64,000 bases of DNA, from the NCBI GenBank assembly GCA_905178155.1, contig CAJINV010000004.1:4272518-4336517 (forward strand), given 5' to 3'. The notes below the pieces were generated by a model, which had not been told where the DNA came from, searched no databases, and worked only from the letters and a program-made list of their open reading frames with translations. A program made the position numbers and the translations under genes. Source of the DNA: Amoebophrya sp. A120. Its lineage: Eukaryota; Sar; Dinophyceae; Syndiniales; Amoebophryaceae. Of this stretch, positions 1 to 12,400 are shown one piece after another; position 1 is the first letter of the stretch, and every line of letters starts with the position of its first letter.

Positions 1-605
1 ATGCTACGACGTATCCTGTGCAAAAGTATCGTACTCGTAGTAATTATCGCAGTCATGCATTACAAATCTTTATCCCAAGTCAAAACAGCATGACAAATTC
101 TATTTGTCATGCATGGCGACGCCGGCGGGGACGACGGTGGTGGCGAGTGAGGTGGTGCAAGGTCAAACAGTAGTTGTCAAGCAGTGCAGCTTTCCCCCTG
201 CAATCCTAAACCCTAAACTGCAGTAGAACCCTAAACCCCAATTCTTTCACCCCCCCCACAGTCGCGGCACCTCACCCACGCATTTTTTCTACATGATCGC
301 ATTCAAACAGATGAGAGAAAATTACAATTAGCCGTTGCCGTTACGTGAACAGCATCCTGTCGATGTTTGGTCCGTTTGTTCAAAAGTATGAATTTGTCTT
401 CGTCGTCTCGTACGTCCACCTTCGTTTCTCATTCGTTTTCGGTTCGTTCTTGCTTGCTCCTGTCTCAGCACTCGTCATTGATGTCGTGCATGTGTGCTAA
501 ACGAAATTCAAATTTGTGCCTCTTCGTTCAACAATTAGAATTAGAATTAAGTACGCCGTCGTACAACTGCTCGCTCCTGCCTTCGGTTTACGGTTTCGTA
601 TCATG
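1..605. repeat. Segmental duplication, copy 1
   Basis: This stretch is an older duplicate of roughly 1859-3180. Both copies begin with the same exon tail (ATGCTACGACG) followed by a truncated family-B introner, a GC-rich GGCGACGCCGGCGGGGACGA block, CCCTAAA-like tracts, and then a TTTGTTCAAAAGTATGA... segment rich in TCTTCGT. Copy 1 lacks the 584-bp insertion present in copy 2 and so preserves the empty site. Its right edge (about 605) runs directly into a truncated introner. No gene is supported; the 79-codon open frame at 367-606 lies in repeated sequence. Confidence 0.7.
11..112. mobile_element. Truncated family-B introner
   Basis: Starts with the B terminus TATCCTGTGCAAAAGTATCG and contains the internal TTTGTCATGC motif, but breaks off at about 112 into GC-rich sequence and has no right terminus. 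The same truncation is present at 1869-1970. Confidence 0.65.
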
Positions 606-611
606 AGGAGG

Positions 612-826
612 CGAATCATGAGGAGGCGACAATTGCTTGCTCAGCATGACAAGTTTGTTTCTGAGCTTGTAGGTGTTGCCTATTCTGCATGACAAACTAC
701 GTTTCTGCATGACAGAAAAGTGGGGCTCTTTGGTAATGTGCATGACAGATTTAAGAGTCATGCCAGACACGCATGACAAACTTGCATTCTTCCAGACCCA
801 GACATTTTTACATTTGATATCTGACC
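612..826 (-). mobile_element. Truncated family-A introner
   Basis: On the minus strand this begins TATCAAATGTAAAAATGTCT and matches the introner at 61592-61852 up to the CATGATTCGCC stretch. The last 40 bp or so, including the other terminus, are missing and replaced by the edge of the segmental duplication. It follows directly a minus-strand exon fragment (827-868). Confidence 0.65.
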
Positions 827-1306
827 CGTGGCTTGAGTGGGGAGGTTCGGGACGGAGGCGTTTTCCTGTAGAGGTGTCGAGTCGTGATAAATCTTTTATC
901 CATGCTATTTTTTGAATCTACAAATACAATGCCGGGTTTCTCCTTGCACTTTCAGTTTCACTTTCGCTGCTGTCTACACAACAAAAAGCACATGAAACTA
1001 GCTCATTCTTGTCATCTTTCTACCGGAGACAGGATCGCCGTCCAGGTCCAGCTGGGCGGTGGCCGTCGGTCAAACCGAAAGCGCCCGAACGCCTCGTAGT
1101 GCGGGCGCCAAGTGTCCAGGATGCGGAACTTCGGTACGGAGATTTCCCTCTCGATGAAAAACCTCTGCACGTGCTTTTCGTGAAACATGCCTTCCAGCGG
1201 CCGGCTGTGCATCTTGGCCATCTGGTACAGCACCCACTTTTCCAACTTGTCCACCAAAGTGCGCTGTCGGGCGAGCTCCGATTGCGATACTTCCGGGACG
1301 GGGTAG
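827..1306 (-). pseudogene. Minus-strand gene fragment, two exons
   Basis: On the minus strand a coding-like exon (1306 down to 1024) translates as PVPEVSQSELARQRTLVDKL and onward through FHEKHVQRFFIEREISVPKF. It ends at a GT donor (CCG|GTAGAAAG). A matching acceptor (CTCTACAG) leads to a second exon at about 868-827, ENASVPNLPTQATGQ, in phase, after which a truncated family-A introner begins. Both outer ends are cut off by rearranged repeats, so this is a remnant or a gene fragment whose other exons are elsewhere. The family is not recognised. It is the only exon set on the minus strand that looks convincing. Confidence 0.45.
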
Positions 1307-1511
1307 AATGCATGACAAATTCTATTTGTCATGCATGGCGACGCCGGCGGGGACGACGGTGGTGGCGAGTGAAACTGTTTCGACGCATGCGTGGACGACG
1401 ACGGTGATGTATAGTACGTAGGCTAATTGATTTACTCAAATGAAGAAGAGTCCGAGCAGCTCCACCAATCATTTCATTATCTTTTCTCACCTCTACTCTC
1501 AATATCTTCAG

Positions 1512-1868
1512 ATCGACTACCGCAAGGCCGTCCCTGCGTACCCGGAGGAGACGCCAGGCGACACGCGCAAGTCTTTGTGGGACGAGTACGTCTCCTAGGA
1601 AACTGCACAACTCCCCCTCCGCCTCCCCCTCATTTGTGTTGCATGAACAGCAATAGAAGGGCCTGCAAGAGTGCAGCTCTTGCATGACAAATTTTCACTG
1701 GATTGTAGTGGTGTGTGGGCTGTCAGAATCTGTGATGCTAACATTCAAAGGGGGCAAAGAGTGGATTTGGTATTTTGCATGGCAAATGAGGAGGAGTGGG
1801 AGTAGTTGTGCACTGTCATAACTCCAAACGCATGCGAGAGGTGGAACCGACACAGGAATGCTACGACG
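1512..1868 (+). pseudogene. Plus-strand gene fragment split by an introner
   Basis: Exon 1512-1595 follows a normal acceptor (ATCTTCAG) and reads IDYRKAVPAYPEETPGDTRK then SLWDEYVS. A family-C introner (1596-1820, flanks TCTCC/ACTCC) follows. Removing it with one 5-bp flank joins exon 1826-1868, KRMREVEPTQECYD, in frame. The next element, a family-B introner starting at 1869, has lost its right end, so the gene cannot continue normally. The product is not recognised. It is probably a broken gene or an exon group displaced by rearrangement. Confidence 0.45.
1596..1820. mobile_element. Family-C introner (in gene fragment)
   Basis: Termini resemble TATGACAGTGCACAACTCCC in inverted orientation, with the left end diverged (TAGGAAACTGCACAAC). 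Flanks TCTCC and ACTCC differ at one of five positions. Internal TTTGTGTTGC and TGCATGACAAATTT motifs are present. Confidence 0.7.
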
Positions 1869-1970
1869 TATCCTGTGCAAAAGTATCGTACTCGTAGTAA
1901 TTATCGCAGTCATGCATTACAAATCTTTATCCCAAGTCAAAACAGCATGACAAATTCTATTTGTCATGCA
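1869..1970. mobile_element. Truncated family-B introner, second copy
   Basis: Nearly identical to 11-112, including the same truncation point, which shows that truncation came before the segmental duplication. The intact left flank is CGACG. Confidence 0.65.
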
Positions 1971-2052
1971 TGGCGACGCCGGCGGAGACGACGGTGGTGG
2001 CGAATGAAGTGGCCCAAGGTCAAAGAATGGTCTGCAGTGCAGCTTTCCCCCT

Positions 2053-2180
2053 GAACCCTAAAGCCTTAACCCTAAACCCAAAGCTTAAACCCCGCAGCTT
2101 TGCCCCCTGAACTACAGAACCCGAAACCTAAACCCTAAAGCTTTCCCCCCTAAACTACAGAACCCCAAACTGTAAACCCC
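2053..2180. repeat. CCCTAAA-like interstitial telomere-type tracts
   Basis: Several degenerate CCCTAAA units (AACCCTAAA, CCTAAACCC) interspersed with GCAGCTTTCCCCCTGAAC. A shorter set lies at 207-237, and an inverted (TTTAGGG) set lies at 2457-2491 inside the transposon. They are imperfect, so they are not a functional telomere. Confidence 0.6.
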
Positions 2181-2361
2181 ACACACAGGGTCGCGGCACC
2201 ACACCCACGAACTTGAGTACTCTATCACACCCTAGAAGTACATGATCGTCATCGTATGCAAGCGAGATAAGAGATTTTCTCAGAAAATGTAGAAGCCGCT
2301 GCCGTCACGTGAACAGCATTTCCTGGCGATGTTTCGTCCGTTTGTTCAAAAGTATGATATT

Positions 2362-2945
2362 GGTTGTACTACAGTTATCTCAACTGTGCTTGTGGATCTC
2401 AACGTTGAGACCTCACAGCTCAACGTTGAGAAATATATCTCAACGACCAGCAGTGGTTTAGGGTTTCGGGTTTAGGATTTGGGGTTTAGGGTCGTCGGGC
2501 AGGGCAGCCGCCGCCGGCCGGCCGGCCGGCGGCCGCTGCCCTGCCCGACGACTCTCTTGTCGCTCTCCTGCGCTATTGCTGCCCGGCCCGTTGTGCGCGC
2601 CCCGTTGGTTTGTGTGCCCTGTGTCTCACTATGCGCGCAGCCTCTGCGCGTTTTTCTAACTATCTATGAGCCCGCTCGCCGGCATTCGTGTTGGCAGGAC
2701 CTCTGAGAGGTTTGTTGCCCGGGCTTGATGCGCACCTTCACGCCACGGAGTTCTTCTGTGCGCAGACCGTTGAGACCAGTCGTTGAGCTCTTCGCGAATC
2801 CGTTGAGGCGTCTCAAAGCGTTGGGGCGCAACCGTTGAGATTCACTCGCTTTTACAAGAGTGATTTCGCAAGTTTTCGCTCGTGTTTTAACATAAGGCCG
2901 TGCATAGTATTGAGATTCACTCGCTGAGATTCCTGTATAACAACC
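2362..2945. mobile_element. 584-bp non-autonomous DNA transposon (MITE)
   Basis: Flanked by a perfect 9-bp direct repeat TATGATATT (2353-2361 and 2946-2954). The duplicated copy 1 near 388 reads straight through, which gives an empty site. Ends are inverted repeats: GGTTGTACTACAGTTATCTC at left, and reverse-complement GGTTGTTATACAGGAATCTC at right, mismatched at four of these 20 positions. The inside holds repeated CAACGTTGAGA-type words, TTTAGGG-like repeats and a 62-bp GC palindrome. No transposase is encoded. A 9-bp duplication fits Mutator-like elements; that assignment is inference. Confidence 0.75.
2491..2552. repeat. 62-bp near-perfect GC palindrome
   Basis: Two 31-bp arms starting GTCGTCGGGCAGGGCAG and meeting in a CCGGCCGGCCGGCCGG centre, with about one mismatched pair. 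It could extrude a very stable hairpin. It lies inside the 2362-2945 transposon. Confidence 0.85.
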
Positions 2946-3400
2946 TATGATATTTGTCTTCGTCATTTCGTACGTCCATCTTCGTTTGTTTTCTTACCTC
3001 ATGCGTTTTCGGTTCGTTCTTGCGTGCTCACTCATCGTTGATGTCCTCGTACAGAAATGTGTGTTTCTTCGTCCAACAATCATGCCGTCGTACTCGCTCC
3101 TGCTTTCGGTTTATAGTTGCGTACTCGTTACGGTTACGACCGGCGTTACCGTTATTTTCGGTCACGTGTTGACTTCGAAGTCTAACACCATGGAAGTACT
3201 CAATCGAATGAAAAGAACAATATCAACACGGGAAAAAATAGAAGGCGTTTATCAACCCTACAGGTCGTTTGCGTACCCCACCATAGCGATCATTACACCC
3301 AACTTCTTTTCATATCGACCACCCATCAAAAGTTAGGTTTACATTTATCTTGCAGCGTTATTGTGTAAGTGTAAGTCGTGGCACCAGAATTGCATAGATT

Positions 3401-6400
3401 ATGCGCGGTCGTATTCCGCTATGGAAGAAGAACGATCGCAAAGCTGATCGAGCGCCAGCGGAGCAGGACGGTCCAACGCCTGAAGAAGTACAACGTGAGG
3501 GAAGCGCAGCCCCTTCAGAGATGGAGCAGGGGCCCACAAGAGAAGGCGGCGCATCGATGACCAACGAAGTAGACGTGGCCGCTACTGCAGGTGAGGTAGA
3601 TCCAAATACCCCTGCAACAGACCGCACCGCTGCAACGGTGGAAGATGCGGCTTACCTCGCAGAAAGCCAGCAGGCAGAGGAGCGTCCGCGCGGAGAAAGA
3701 ACAAACCAAGACACGACTCTTGGCGGGGATGCAACTACACAAAACGCAAACGGTGGAAACGACGGCAATACTAAATTAACCGATACCATTCCGAAGCAAA
3801 GCAAGGCGCATTTCCGAGGGACTGTCGCTGCGGAAAGGAACACGATTTCCGTGTACAGGAAGGACGCAGGGAGAGAGAAGTACAATAGTCAAGAGAAGAA
3901 GTTGATATCTGATGTCGACATGATTCGAGCGACCACGCAGCGAATCCCGGGAGCTGCACCGGAAGGAGGAGGTGCGGGAGAGGCAGGAGCAAATGTCATC
4001 AACGGAGCATCAGCTTCCGTGCGTACCAGTGCCGCTCAGAACACAGGCGCGGATGATCTTCAAGCAAATAACAGCAGAGTCGTCGGTCAGTCCGTGCAGA
4101 GTTACGATGACCTTCCAGGTGCTGGAAAAAATACAGCAGTAGACGCGAAGGCCAGCAACGCATCGACCGCCGAGAAGCGGTCGAGTCTCGACAAGCTTAT
4201 GAAGTCGATGGCCCCAGACAGATCCAGCTCGCAACGCGTCGCAACTCTGGCGGAGCGGAAGGAGAGATTGCTCAACCAGGGTCTACTCGACCAAGAGGGT
4301 AATGAAGAGGAAGAGACGAAGCGAGCTACGTATGTGCGCGGTACAGCTGGTGGCATCAGTCGCGGCAGCCCTCGTCCTTCTGCGAGAAGTAGAAGATCTT
4401 CCAACAAAGGCGAACAAGGTCTTTCACGTGAGGAACCACAGCAAGAGGACAACGATGCCGATGTCGACGCGGAGGACCAGGATGAACAAATCGAACTTGA
4501 CCCTGCCGGCGAAGTGCACCACAAGCGCATGAGCGGCAAATTGTACCAATTACGCCAGAAAAACAAGGCTTCTAACCCCGCGAGGGTCGTCGAAAAACAC
4601 GGGAACAAGCCGGCGACTTACGTGCTCGCCTCGAACAACCGCCACGGCCACAGCTTCCCCTACAGCCCCGCCCCCCAGCAGCCGCACGAGACGGCGAGGG
4701 AAAATTTGTTTGCGTGTCCGCGCTTCATAGACCGGCCGAAGCCGAGTATTGGGTACACAAATCCGGTGACCGTGCCGCACCGGGGAGTGGTGAAAGGACA
4801 GCCAGCAGTACGAGGTGAGCAAAAAGAGCGGTTGTTTTTATCCACTGCTTCCATTGACACCCGAGTGCCAATGCAAACCAATTCCGACGACCATGTTTCC
4901 ACGCAGAACCCGCTAGAGAGGAGAAACATTAACCGGCCGATCAAGATCCACGAGAAGACAAAATCGACTGTTGGCTTCATTCGTGGGCCGTTATTCTCCA
5001 CGGATTTCGATTTCGAATTCTACCAACAAACCCTACCGCACGCGCCGGTCCCTGCCTGGATTCCCAAAGACAGCAGTTACGCGCGGAGAGTTGCGAAGGT
5101 GAGTGATTGGTTTCGGGCACGGCACTACAAGTATCCGGACCACAGTGTTTTTCGGGTGGTGCAGAAACTGGCGCGTGCGGAGGACAACGGGGTGGTGTTT
5201 ATGGGAGATGAAGGAGATGTTGTTGTCGATCGTGACAACGCAAGTTCCAAAAACGTGATGTTCAATGTCGCGGATACATCTGTGCGGGAATTTTCCCCCC
5301 CTGTCAGTGGGAAAAATGTCACCTCTGCTGTGACAAGTAACGAATCACTTCTACGCCCGTCCTCCACCGCCGTGGACGCAGACGAGGGGGTCGTGGTGCA
5401 AGCTCTAGGCGAGAAGAAATCGCCGAACAAATCCGTTCGGATGCAGGGTTACTTTGACCAAATCCTCGTCTCGGCCAACCAGAGCAAAGACTCCAAGCTG
5501 ATCCGCCGTAGCGCGAGCACGGCGGCGGCGATGATGTCCTCGTCGAGGATGATGAGCAGTGGTGGAGCTGGGGCTTCTAGCAAGGTGTTGTCGCGCTCGG
5601 CGTCTCAACGAGAAAGCCAGATGAAAAGGTCAACTGCAGGGAGTAGTAGTCCAGCTCCAGCAAGCAGAAGAACTACTTCCACGGCAAAGACGAACGTAGA
5701 TCCGCGAAAGACCGCTAGTCAGCCTCGTCCCCCAACGCGTGCCATGGTTGTCAAAAAGACCAGCGTGAAGTCGCATGCAAGTGAAGATGATAGTACCTCC
5801 GCGGTGTTGAGTAGGGAAAGTGGGAAAAAAGTGAAAAACGTCGCTGCGCCAACAGTAGCTGCCCCCGGCCGCAACACCCTGAACAAGAAAGCGCAGAACG
5901 AGGCGCTGCAGGGCTTTGGGCAAATCCCCCCCTCCGCCGCGGGAACCCGGGCCAAGAAGACCCGCGCCCTGGCGAAGGTGTTTGTGAGAGCGGACGGGAA
6001 GAAGGTGCGGTTGAACCCGCGGAAAATGGGATTCGAGGGCGCGGCTGCGGCCGGCGAGGAGCTGGAGGATGATGAATCTGTTGTGGAGGAGGATGTTGAT
6101 AGCGAGGAAGACATGGAGGAAGATGAGGCGGAGTTGTCCAACACCTCTGGTGCCGAAGAGACACCGGAAGAGGGCGAAGATGCTGAAAGAACCGCTCAAA
6201 TGGCCGGAGACGAGGGAGAACACAAAAATGCGGGGGAGGATGAAGCGGATGAATCTCTGGCTGCTGCTGGTGCTGGTGCACCGGATAGAAATTCGTCTTC
6301 GAACAATGCAAAACATGCGTCCCACTCCCAGGCCCAGCGTCAGCACAGGGGGGACAACGGTAGTGTCGAAACCCCATCACCACAAAACACGGCCAGGGAC

Positions 6401-9400
6401 CTCCACAGCGAAGAACTCGATGACCCCGACCGGGTTGACACGCCGTACAGCACGGGCACTCCGGCGTTTGAGGCGGAGCACCATATCGTATTTAAAAACG
6501 TCCCCACCCCAGAGTTGTCATGCGAATCTGCATGCTGAAAATGTTTATCATGCGGAGCCCCATGAGAAGCATTTTTCAGTCGTGTATTGGAGTTTGTCAT
6601 GCTGGAATCAGCATGATATACTAGATCTGTCATGCTGCTGAACTACCTCGCACAGCACTACACTACGGGGCCAAACTTGTCATGCGAAACAACTAAAGGT
6701 GGTTGATTTGTCTAGCAGATTTCCCATTTTGACTCTGGTGTGGGGACGTTTTTGCTCAGGATACACCAGATGGAGGGGTTATCCTCCGAACAGGAGGAAA
6801 ACCGGACCAGCAGCCGAATTGAGGTTAGCCAAGGGACCTCCGCTATCAAATGCAAAAATGTCTGGGTCTGGAAGAATCCAACTTGTTATGCTGATTTTGG
6901 ATTCTAAGAAAATCTGTATTGCATGAGCAGCAAAGAGACTCCAAGTTTTGCTACACGGAAAGAGCATTTGTCATGCGGTATAGGCATCAGGAAGCCCTCA
7001 CAAAATGTGTGATGCTAGGGCATGCATCACAGGCATCAGGAGTCATGCAAAATGTGCATGACAAACCTGGCAATCTTCCAGACCCAGACACTTTTACATT
7101 TGATAGGGACCGCCCCACAAGAACTCGAGCCGCAGTCGCAGGGTACTACCGCGAGTTCTGTCGTCGACCCAAACACGCCGGTGGTTTCGTTTCTGGGGGA
7201 GCAGCAGCAGTATCTGATGTCTTCGCGACAGAATTCCCCGCGAAACAGCGCGGCGACCGCCGTGGCTGGAGAAGGAGATGCTGGAAGTGAATCCGTTAGG
7301 GGACTACAGAAGAGCGGTGCGACTGAAATAAAATCCTCCGTCGCCACTGTTTTACCGGCAGGAAGAACGAACACGACTATTGCAAGAACCAAGGTAATTC
7401 CTGATACTGTCATCCTCCAAGAACAAGATGACTACACTAACGGTCGCGTTTCAGCAGCAGCAGCAGGAACTTCAAATGACCTCCGCCGTTTGACGCTGAT
7501 CAGCATGGAAACACCCTTCCAGAGCAAAGCGGACGAAACCGCGGCAGCACAGGCGTCGGCTAACACTGTTGCGTTGGTGCAGGACATCTGGACGCCGGCC
7601 GATGCAGTCATCAACGGAAACCTAGAAGAGCAGAAGCTGGAATTGACGAGAAGCGCTGTTTTCAAGCAGTTGCGGGAACTGCAACAGAAGAAAATCGTGA
7701 ACGACGAAAAAGTAATTTCCGACGTGAAAGCGCGCATCACGATCCCATCCGAAGCTGTCGAGCCGCACATGATTTTTCAGGACGGCATGCGGTTGACCTA
7801 CATTCACCCGGAAACCGGGGAGAAGTTGAAGAGGCCGGCGAGTCCCGAACGGAAAATCCGGGACAGGGATGGGGAGCGGAAATGGATCAAATTCGAAGAA
7901 GATTACAGTATCCAAATCACCGCAAACTACAACAATTGCAACGAGGAGTTGTTTGTTGACGGGAAAAAACGGACGGTTTCCATCCCGGGCGCCTGCTTCT
8001 TACCGAAGAAGGCACCAAGGATCAATTCCCGGCTGTTCACGTTCCGCAGGGATATGCTGTTGCCAACCTGGGTGAACCAATTCTCCGTGTTGTGGGAAAA
8101 GCGGCGAAAGTCTTTGGCGCACTTGGAGGAGATGCTGGACGCGTTGGAACTAGCCCCGGAGGTGCTGCAAAGGGCGTCGAACTTCCACGCGAACACCAGC
8201 AAAGTCAACTACACGGACCTAGATTTCGCAAAATTACCGCTGCAGCACAGCAACCACAGAGATGAAAAGGAGGGACGGCCAACGTGGAACAGCAACTTCC
8301 ACCAGCTTCCGAGCGGACACGTGTTCTCCGGGATCAAGCCCGACAGCCCGCGCCGGAAGTGGGTGCCGTTTGAGCGGAAGGTGCCGAAGAGTCTCATGCA
8401 GTGGTACGCCCTGAAACACCGGAATTCCGTCGAGGGGAAAGCGTGGTCGGAAAAGGTTGCGAATTTGAAACAGGCGGAACTCGATGAGCTACACGGCGGG
8501 AATAATGCTTTTACAAATGGCTATCCTTTGAACTACAAATCTTGCGCCGACGAGCATGCTCCCTGGTCGAAAGATACTAAAGTCGAAGGCCTCTTCTCCG
8601 ATCGGGACAAGAACCTGTGGAAAAAGCGCATGAAAACCATGCAGCAGGGGCAGCAGGCGCTGCGGTGTTTCCGGAACGCGCTGGACGCGAAATACCATTT
8701 TTCAGACATTTCTTCCCCTTTGACGCTAGACGCGTTTCGCTTGCAGCAACAGAAGTTCGAAATCCACGACGGTAATATGGACGACGATTACGGCATGATG
8801 GCAGGAGTTCCACTGTCGGCGGCCAACCCCTTTCCATCCTCCGCCTTCGATGGCCCCGGTAGTTCGGAGATGATGGGTAATATGAGCATGAAGCAGCCGA
8901 TAGCTATGATGACCGCTCTGGCGGAGGAAGATGAGGAGGAAGTAGCGGACGGTGGTGGTGCGGAGAAAGCAGAAAGACCACCTGAGGAGCAAGCTACTGG
9001 CCAGCTGCCCGCTGCCGCCATTGCTCCCGGTAGTTCCACGCTTTCCAAAACCTCCATCGCCTCTGACAAGGGCCTCCGAGCCAGCGCCGCTAACCAGGCC
9101 GCACCGGGAGATGTTCTTGAGCGAGGGTCCGATGAACAGCATTTGGACCAAGTGGTCGATTCCTTGAATGAGATCCACGCCGGTGTGGTCTCTTTCGCGA
9201 AAGGACAGAAAAACCCCTGGGCGGTAGCTCCTGCGGGAACTGCAGGAACAGACGGGCGGTCAAGCGTTAGCAGCACAAATTCGGCCGGGCAACAAGGGCA
9301 AACACTATCTCAGCTCGACCAGGAGCTTCTTCGGGACAGGCGGCAAACGATCTCGGAAATTCTCCGCCTTCTCCGGGACCGCAACACGGCGCTCGCCGTT

Positions 9401-12400
9401 GCCGCGGCGGAGGCGGCGGAACACGATCGCCAGTACGAGGAGGAGTACTTTCGCCATTTGCAGCATAATCAAGACCCGGAGGAAATAACGAATTACCCAC
9501 CCCACCAATACCTCCACTTGGCGGAAGAGTTGGGGGAAACCGCGTTGTACGAATGCGTCACCTTCTTGAAATCGAGCGACGATGTGGAACGGGAGATCGC
9601 TTTGTTGGAAAAGTACCTCTACGACACGGCCTTGGTCGGCGAATCTGCGGTTGGGAGGCTCGTCTCGGATTTGCACGCCTGGCGGACCGATCCGAGTAGA
9701 GATTTGCACAGGGATTCGAAAGTGTTGAAGAAGATGCAGAACAGTCACTGGGGAAACACGAAAAAAATCCCCGGGTTTGCGATCAAACACTTACTACCCG
9801 ACGTGAACTTGTCTTTGGTAGAACGGTTGAAAGCGCGTTCCAAACCGAGGCACGTGGTTCACAACAGGACACAGAGCTTAGACGAGAAAGCGAAAAAGAA
9901 CCGCGAGGCTGCGAAGAAACAGGCGGCGGATAATGCGCGGAAAAAGTTCGGCACGAGGTCCGGGAACGTTGCGAGCAGTGGGAATTTGGGAGGTGTTGAC
10001 AAGGCTACAACCCGAAAAAGCAGTACTTTTTCGCCGCGTCAGAGTTCCGTCAGACGATCCACACAGCAGCAGAATACGCAGGCAAGTCGAGCAGGACAAG
10101 AAGGTGCGATTGCCTCGATTCTGAAATCTACTTCCGAGCGGAGATCTTCGTCGAAAGGGAACAAAGGCACTTCATCTTCGCAGCAAATGTCAGTTCTGTT
10201 TCCGGCGCAGGTCGTGTCAATTCGAGAGTCCTCTGCGGACAAGGAGGGTGACAAGCTTCTCTCCGGCCATATCACAGGAAAAAGTGTTAACGTTAACGGA
10301 ATTTGTGATGCAGAAATGCATCACAAAACGTGCCAAAATTTGTCATGCATAGCATGCATGCTAGGCAAAATTTGTCATCCATTTTTGCAATCTATGAAAG
10401 CCGTTAACGTTAACACTTTTTCCTGTGATAGGCCAGGGGGAGTTGATCAGCACAAACGAATTCCGCGCTACTGGGACGGTTAGAGATGCTGGTAGTTCAA
10501 CAAAACAGTCGGCGAATAAGATAAACTTGGATTTGAATTCCGCGATCACAAGCGATGAGGCCCGCGAACTGAAAAAGATCGGCGCCGAGACGATGACAGG
10601 CGCCTTTATGGCCAAGCAGGGGATGTTTGAATCTTTTGTCGGTGGGCCGGTAGAACAAGAACCGGAAATGATGCTAGAAAGGAGCAGCAGCCGACTGGTG
10701 TCCGGCGACGGCGGTGTGGCGGATTCCGATAGGGGGCGCTCCGAACGTGCTCAGGCGGAACAAATGCTGGACCAGCAGCGAAAAAACACGACCCAGCAGT
10801 CATCTTCTTCTGTCCGGAGCTCCAGAACTTCTTCCGTTTTCAATAAAGGCTCGGCAATTCTAAGCAAGCAAAATTATGGATCAGAACATATAGAGCCAGC
10901 AGAATCCACCAACCCCAGCAAGCTTTCCCGTCCCTCCTTCAATCGGCCACAAACGACGGCACGATCGTCCAAGTCGTCGGTAGTATCAAAGTCGTCAGCG
11001 AAAAGTGATACTCAAGAAGGAGACAACATGGAGCAGGCTGCGTTGCGGCTTTCGACGGGGGCTTCGAGGAAGTCTAGCCGCCAGTCGAACCAGGAAGTAG
11101 AACAAAGCCAAGATATGGTAAAGCAATCCACAGCTTCCAGCGTGCGGAATAAAAGCTCAAAGATCAGTGAGGGCAAGAAGTCTTCCACTATGTCTGCTAG
11201 AACCTCAGGATCCAAAGTGAGTTTGAGCAGCGATAAGAAAGCCAGCAGCCGAATCGATGCTCCCGAAGACGATTCCGAAGCGAAGCAGAAGCTCTTAGAG
11301 CATTTGAACTCGCTCGGGGAGGTAAACAGTGACGGGAATGTTGTGCTGCCAATCGACGCGGTAAATCAGTTGCGGAGTTACTTGAAAAAGAGCACGGCGA
11401 GTCAGGAGCAGGAAGAGGAAACCTCCCAGAGACAGTCCTCCACCAGGAAAGTATCTTCTGAGATGTTGAACAAGGGCCCTTCAGAGAGAAGTGCCGCTTC
11501 TGACACCAAGGGCGCAGCTCCTTCTAGACGCGATTCCTCATCCAAGCGTAGCGGTTCGGAATCGTCTGACTCAAAGCAGATGAAAACACGTCGAGAACAA
11601 ACAGCCGCAAGTCGAGCTTGCACTGTCAGGCGAGAAGAGGAAGATGAGCAGACAGATGACAGGAAGCAAAAGTCGGAAAATTTCTCTCCGCGACAAAGTT
11701 CTTCTACGTCGCAAAGAATCAGCTTGAAGCGTGAAAGCAGCACCAAAAGAAGCGTTGGCTCTTCTCCAACATCTCGCGCGGAAAGCAAGACAGGGAGCGT
11801 CAAGCGGGAGAGTTCAGTTCTTCGCAACGCAATGGAGAAAACAAGCGCTGTCGAGCAGCGCGATAGCACCGTAGTTCGTCGCGACGAGGAGGCTGCGACG
11901 AGTGTCAAGCGCGATATCAGAAGTAGTACAACTTCCGGCGGCGCAGCTTCCGTTGTGAATACGAAACAAGACCAGGAAGAAGTTGTCGAGCGGGCTGTTT
12001 CATCTAGCAAAAAATCCACCAGCTCACTGAAAGACACGGACCGGGACGGGAGCAAGAAATCGACCAGTCGCCAGTCCGACCTGTTTGTGAGCTTCGAATC
12101 GAAGAACATCAAGGCTTCCACCGCCTCTGGTGTGAACGTGAACAACGGAGACGAGGTTGACAAAGACACCAGAAGGAGCACGGCAAAGCGGAGCATTTCG
12201 AAAAGAGGATCTTCTTCTAAAAGAGAGGCCGATGTCGGTCGTGGTGGTGAAGATGATGTTCCGGATCTACTTCGAGAGGAGCAGAAATCTTCCAAAAGAT
12301 CTGAGATGTCTGATGGAAAGAAGTCCTCTCGGCGTCGTGACAGCAGCGAAATGTTGAATCAAAACCCGAATAATTACAACACCGACATGGCGGACCGGAG

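Larger units (their letters stand above)
1859..3180. repeat. Segmental duplication, copy 2
   Basis: Counterpart of 1-605. It shares the exon tail, the truncated B introner, CCCTAAA-like tracts (about 2053-2180), the GTCGCGGCACC block and, after the transposon insertion at 2362-2945, the TTTGTCTTCGTC... segment. No gene is supported here. The 129-codon open frame at 2947-3336 is in the duplicated low-complexity part. Confidence 0.7.

Noticed and set aside
2947-3336. 129-codon open frame
   Set aside because: Lies in the duplicated low-complexity segment also found near 380-600, where it is not conserved as a frame.
6069-6641. Long alternative-frame and antisense open frames inside the large exons (for example antisense at 4102-4608, 5630-6346, 11402-12295)
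   Set aside because: They mirror Ser- or Arg-rich low-complexity coding sequence in the sense frame, as expected of shadow frames.
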